Shown one piece after another: positions 32,381 to 34,251 of a stretch of DNA of 34,251 nucleotides. Within the stretch, counting starts at the first letter, position 1. Each line of letters begins with the position of its first letter. The stretch is from the NCBI GenBank assembly GCA_910589035.1, contig CAJUSI010000047.1, positions 1-34,251 on the forward strand, given 5' to 3'. Under the pieces are notes generated by a model that searched no databases, was not told where the DNA came from, and worked only from the letters and a program-made list of their open reading frames with translations. Source of the stretch: an uncultured Acetatifactor sp. Lineage in GTDB: Bacteria; Bacillota; Clostridia; Lachnospirales; Lachnospiraceae. The translations under genes were made by a program, and so were the position numbers.

Positions 32381-32882
32381 CATAGTTTCGTTCCATACGC
32401 ATACCTTCTTTCAGAATTTGTCTTGATTTAAAAAGCAGGTACTTTACCATGCTTTCGCTTATCCCGAGGCAATCGGATATTTCCAGACAGGACTTGCTCT
32501 CAATGTAGTATAAAACAACGGCTTTCCGATATTTCTCAGCCAGCAAAGCCAGTTCGCGGCGCAGCAAAAACAGCGCGGAATCCTCTTCCTCCGAAATCCC
32601 TTCTATATCCGGCAAATTCATGTCCGGCAGAGTATCAGTGGGCTCGCATTTGTTTTTGGCTTTGCTTTTGCACCATTGCTTATATACATTTCTCGCCACC
32701 TTCCACATAAAGCCATATACCGCTTCGGCATTTCGGATATTTTGGGCGGACTTATAGATTTCCAATACAATTTCCTGGGCCAGATCCTCAGCTTCAAAAT
32801 GGTCGGACGTTCGAGCCGTACAGTAGGACAAGAGAGATTTGGCCATCTCTTTTACTTTCCTATCCAGTTCCTGCTTATCCAA
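32340..32882 (-). CDS. Sigma-70-family (ECF-like) RNA polymerase sigma factor
   Basis: The product is about 180 residues from TTG 32882, chosen because AGAGGTG lies six bases upstream and MDKQELDRKVKEMAKSL is the expected start; ATG 32924 lacks a ribosome site. Region 2 is clear (AEDLAQEIVLEIYKSAQNIRNAEAVYGFMWKVARNVYKQW). Region 4 is too (LALLAEKYRKAVVLYYIESKSCLEISDCLGISESMVKYLLFKSRQILKEG). The end (MERNYGRQSSPIWFAGDM) starts the downstream HTH module and then stops in a wrong frame. The DNA-binding sigma part looks intact and could still work, but its normal C-terminal regulator is broken. Confidence 0.75.
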   Translation of the reverse strand: MDKQELDRKVKEMAKSLLSYCTARTSDHFEAEDLAQEIVLEIYKSAQNIRNAEAVYGFMWKVARNVYKQWCKSKAKNKCEPTDTLPDMNLPDIEGISEEEDSALFLLRRELALLAEKYRKAVVLYYIESKSCLEISDCLGISESMVKYLLFKSRQILKEGMRMERNYGRQSSPIWFAGDM

Positions 32883-33004
32883 TTTCGCACCTCTTTTTTG
32901 CTTTCTCATCACCGATGATTTCACTTATATAGTGGAAGGAAAATATCTCTGGTTAAACTTTGGGCCGAATTTATAAAAGGAAATATGGAGACTTGGAGGT
33001 TTTG

Positions 33005-33868
33005 TTAAATAAAAGTTTCCCAATCTGTCGGACTATAGAAGCCCGACAGATTGATTCGTATCCTTCCTTGGACGGCCGCGCGGTCTCTTAGGCTTGACGG
33101 TCTTTGGATCCTTGGGCTTAGGCTTGCGTCCCCGTTCCTTAGGTTCCGGTTTCGGTTCCGGGATAGAAAGGCCAAGTGCTTCCAACTCTTCAAACACACC
33201 CTTGAGTGTGTGCACCCAGCAGCCGTCATCTGACCTCGGTTCCGGCGGTGCATCCGTCCTGCGCCAGGCAGAGGAAAGGTCATCCATCAGGTCTCCGTAA
33301 GATGTTTTTCCAACAGGCCGCACTTTCTGGCCTTGCGGATGATCCTGCATGTGGCAACAGTGCTGATATAGTTTACGAACTCGTTCCCCATGACGGAGAA
33401 GTCACCCTGTACGTCCGTCCGGTCAAGGCATTCGTCGTTTTTATAGCGGTTAAAGACATGTTCCAGGAGCCAGCGGTCATCGTAGCACAGATATGCTGTC
33501 CCGGGGTCAAGGTCCTGGTCCGATTCCAGGACGAGCAGGCCGAACACAGAATGCTTCTGTTCGTATTTTCTGGTGTCAAAGGTCTTGGATGCCTTCGCCC
33601 TTGCAAGATAATCGGATTCCTCCATGGAGGCTTTCCAGACATCCTTGAAGGAATACAGGTAGCGCCCGCCCTCAAAGGACAGCATGTCATTTTCAGATAT
33701 GCGGCTGTCGTTGCGAATCCTGTCCCATTTCTGAGAAACAAACGGGAAAAAATGCTAAAATCAGCAGATTCTTGCCAGCCAACTGGTATTATCATGGAGC
33801 CGTAAGCAACAAATGCCGGATTATAGGCAATTTTCTATAGTTCGATAAATTGGGAAACTTTTATTTAA
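33005..33868 (-). mobile_element. Internally deleted IS (IS4/IS1634-like) with 36-bp terminal inverted repeats
   Basis: 33005-33040 and 33833-33868 are inverted repeats agreeing at 33 of 36 positions, beginning TTAAATAAAAGTTTCCCAAT. The 864 bp between the outer ends hold only the C-terminal part of a minus-strand transposase, about half the length expected. The ~130 bases inside the right repeat contain no start region of that gene. A full-length sister copy could still move it in trans. Confidence 0.85.
33033..33735 (-). pseudogene. C-terminal part of an IS4/IS1634-like transposase, frameshifted
   Basis: The minus-strand frame begins without a start near 33735 (QKWDRIRNDSRISENDMLSFEGGRYLYSFKDVW). 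It continues through WLLEHVFNRYKNDECLDRTDVQGDFSVMGNEFVNYISTVATCRII, which contains the E-box region (Y..R..IE/LEHVF-like). At a run of five A near 33305 it changes register: LLEKHLTET-stop in one frame, KTSYGDLMDDLSSAW in the other. The tail is proline/lysine-rich and ends in the AT-hook-like RPRGRPRKD. The N-terminal catalytic aspartates are missing. The product is not expected to be active. Confidence 0.75.
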
Positions 33869-33880
33869 ATCACTGTAAGA

Positions 33881-33917
33881 AATAAAAACGACAATCTTCT
33901 GCCGAAAACTGTCGTTT
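33881..33917 (-). terminator. Terminator of the tRNA fragment (minus strand)
   Basis: AAACGACA at 33886-33893 pairs perfectly with TGTCGTTT at 33910-33917, and on the minus strand the hairpin is followed by T-rich sequence. It lies just after the tRNA 3' end. Confidence 0.75.
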
Positions 33918-33925
33918 CTTGTTGC

Positions 33926-33980
33926 TGCAGGTAGCCGGACTTGAACCAGCACGGAGTCGCCTCCGAGAGATTAAAAATCC
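33926..33980 (-). tRNA. 3' part of a class II (Leu/Ser-type) tRNA, 5' half missing
   Basis: On the minus strand the 3' end reads, in order, a variable arm CGGAG-gcga-CTCCG, a T-arm GCTGG-TTCAAGT-CCGGC, an acceptor strand TACCTGC and discriminator A; no CCA is encoded. The matching 5' acceptor GCAGGTA and a D-arm are absent where they should be (to about 34010), and the anticodon stem pairs poorly. A tRNA cut in the anticodon region is the classic scar of integrase-mediated insertion at a tRNA gene. Confidence 0.65.
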
Positions 33981-34051
33981 AGGAATGCATAACATCCTTT
34001 CTTCTCCATATAATATAGGAACCATGCAATTTGAAAGGATTTGAATGATTA

Positions 34052-34080
34052 TTGTTGCATTATGCTTTAACTTGTATTAT
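34052..34080 (+). promoter_or_regulatory. Probable promoter of the antitoxin gene
   Basis: TTGTTG at 34052-34057 and TATTAT at 34075-34080 are separated by 17 bp, 26 bases before the start codon of the RelB/DinJ-type gene. Confidence 0.5.
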
Positions 34081-34106
34081 GATGAAGACAGAAAGGAAGT
34101 GACAGC

Positions 34107-34251
34107 ATGACTACGGTAAGCCTACGATTTGATGATGAGATGAAACGGCAGCTTGACGAGATGTGCGATGAAATGGGGATGAACCTCACCACCTTCTTCA
34201 TGATCTACGCTAAGAAAGCGCTGCGGGACCGCCGGATCCCCTTCGAGGTGG
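34107..34251 (+). CDS. RelB/DinJ-family antitoxin, partial (runs off the window)
   Basis: ATG 34107 follows GAAAGGAAG by about seven bases. The 48 visible residues start TTVSLRFDDEMKRQLDEMCDEMGMNLTTFFMIYAKKALRDRRIPFEV, the ribbon-helix-helix domain of RelB/DinJ antitoxins. These proteins bind their own promoter and neutralise a YafQ/RelE-type ribosome-dependent RNase, whose gene would be expected just beyond the window. Next to a tRNA scar, the pair could belong to an integrated element. Confidence 0.88.
   Translation, partial: MTTVSLRFDDEMKRQLDEMCDEMGMNLTTFFMIYAKKALRDRRIPFEV

Overview
The window looks like a chromosomal accessory region of a gut-type Lachnospiraceae (Clostridia). The basis is strong AGGAGG-type ribosome sites, LplB/YtcP/DUF3502-type sugar importers, YesM/YesN sensor-regulators, CwlD/NodB-type cell-wall enzymes, BlaI/BlaR-type regulation and a family of sigma factors typical of that group. 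This is inference from protein character; no 16S or housekeeping marker is present. Two compositional layers are visible by eye: an AT-rich defence block (about 1.3-3.7 kb) and a GC-richer, purine-biased remainder.

Region 1 (1-10 kb) is an eroded defence island. A dead insertion sequence (1-1302, one in-frame TAG in the transposase) sits just upstream of gajA, an OLD-family ATPase/TOPRIM nuclease of Gabija. Its partner gajB, a UvrD-like helicase, survives only as the first ~140 codons and is joined near base 3700 to the 3' part of an AlbA_2/HATPase_c_4 gene. That is followed by intact pglZ and brxL, the last two genes of a BREX locus. BrxA, BrxB, BrxC and PglX are absent. One deletion that removed the end of Gabija and the front of BREX explains the layout.

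Region 2 (10-13.6 kb) holds a tiny P-loop-like peptide, a peptidase S51-like protein, a DUF3795-like relic, and a BlaI/BlaR1-type pair. The pair has a promoter with two dyads exactly 30 bp apart and a leader made of 20-bp A/C-rich tandem repeats. A tRNA-like, foldable segment follows.

Region 3 (13.6-21.5 kb) is a carbohydrate-uptake locus: YesM-like sensor kinase, YesN/AraC-type regulator and a DUF3502-type lipoprotein in one overlapping operon. It is followed by a second unit with two permeases and a paralogous binding lipoprotein, ending in a strong terminator. No ATPase or glycosidase is present, as is usual for importers that share MsmX-type ATPases.

Region 4 (21.5-26.3 kb) is a four-gene module: an exported protein with a duplicated calcium-loop domain, an OmpR-type regulator, a HAMP/HisKA kinase and a membrane-anchored protein of unknown function. 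Region 5 (26.3-31.6 kb) has an amidase-deacetylase fusion, a lone HPt protein and a two-lipoprotein operon whose halves look like a split beta-propeller/solute-binding protein. Six 18-bp tandem repeats precede that operon.

Region 6 (31.6 kb-end) is a graveyard: a frameshifted PD-(D/E)XK nuclease relic, a 99-bp MITE-like inverted-repeat element, a sigma factor that lost part of its C-terminal module, an internally deleted IS with 36-bp inverted repeats, and the 3' part of a class II tRNA with its terminator. The window ends inside a RelB/DinJ-type antitoxin gene.
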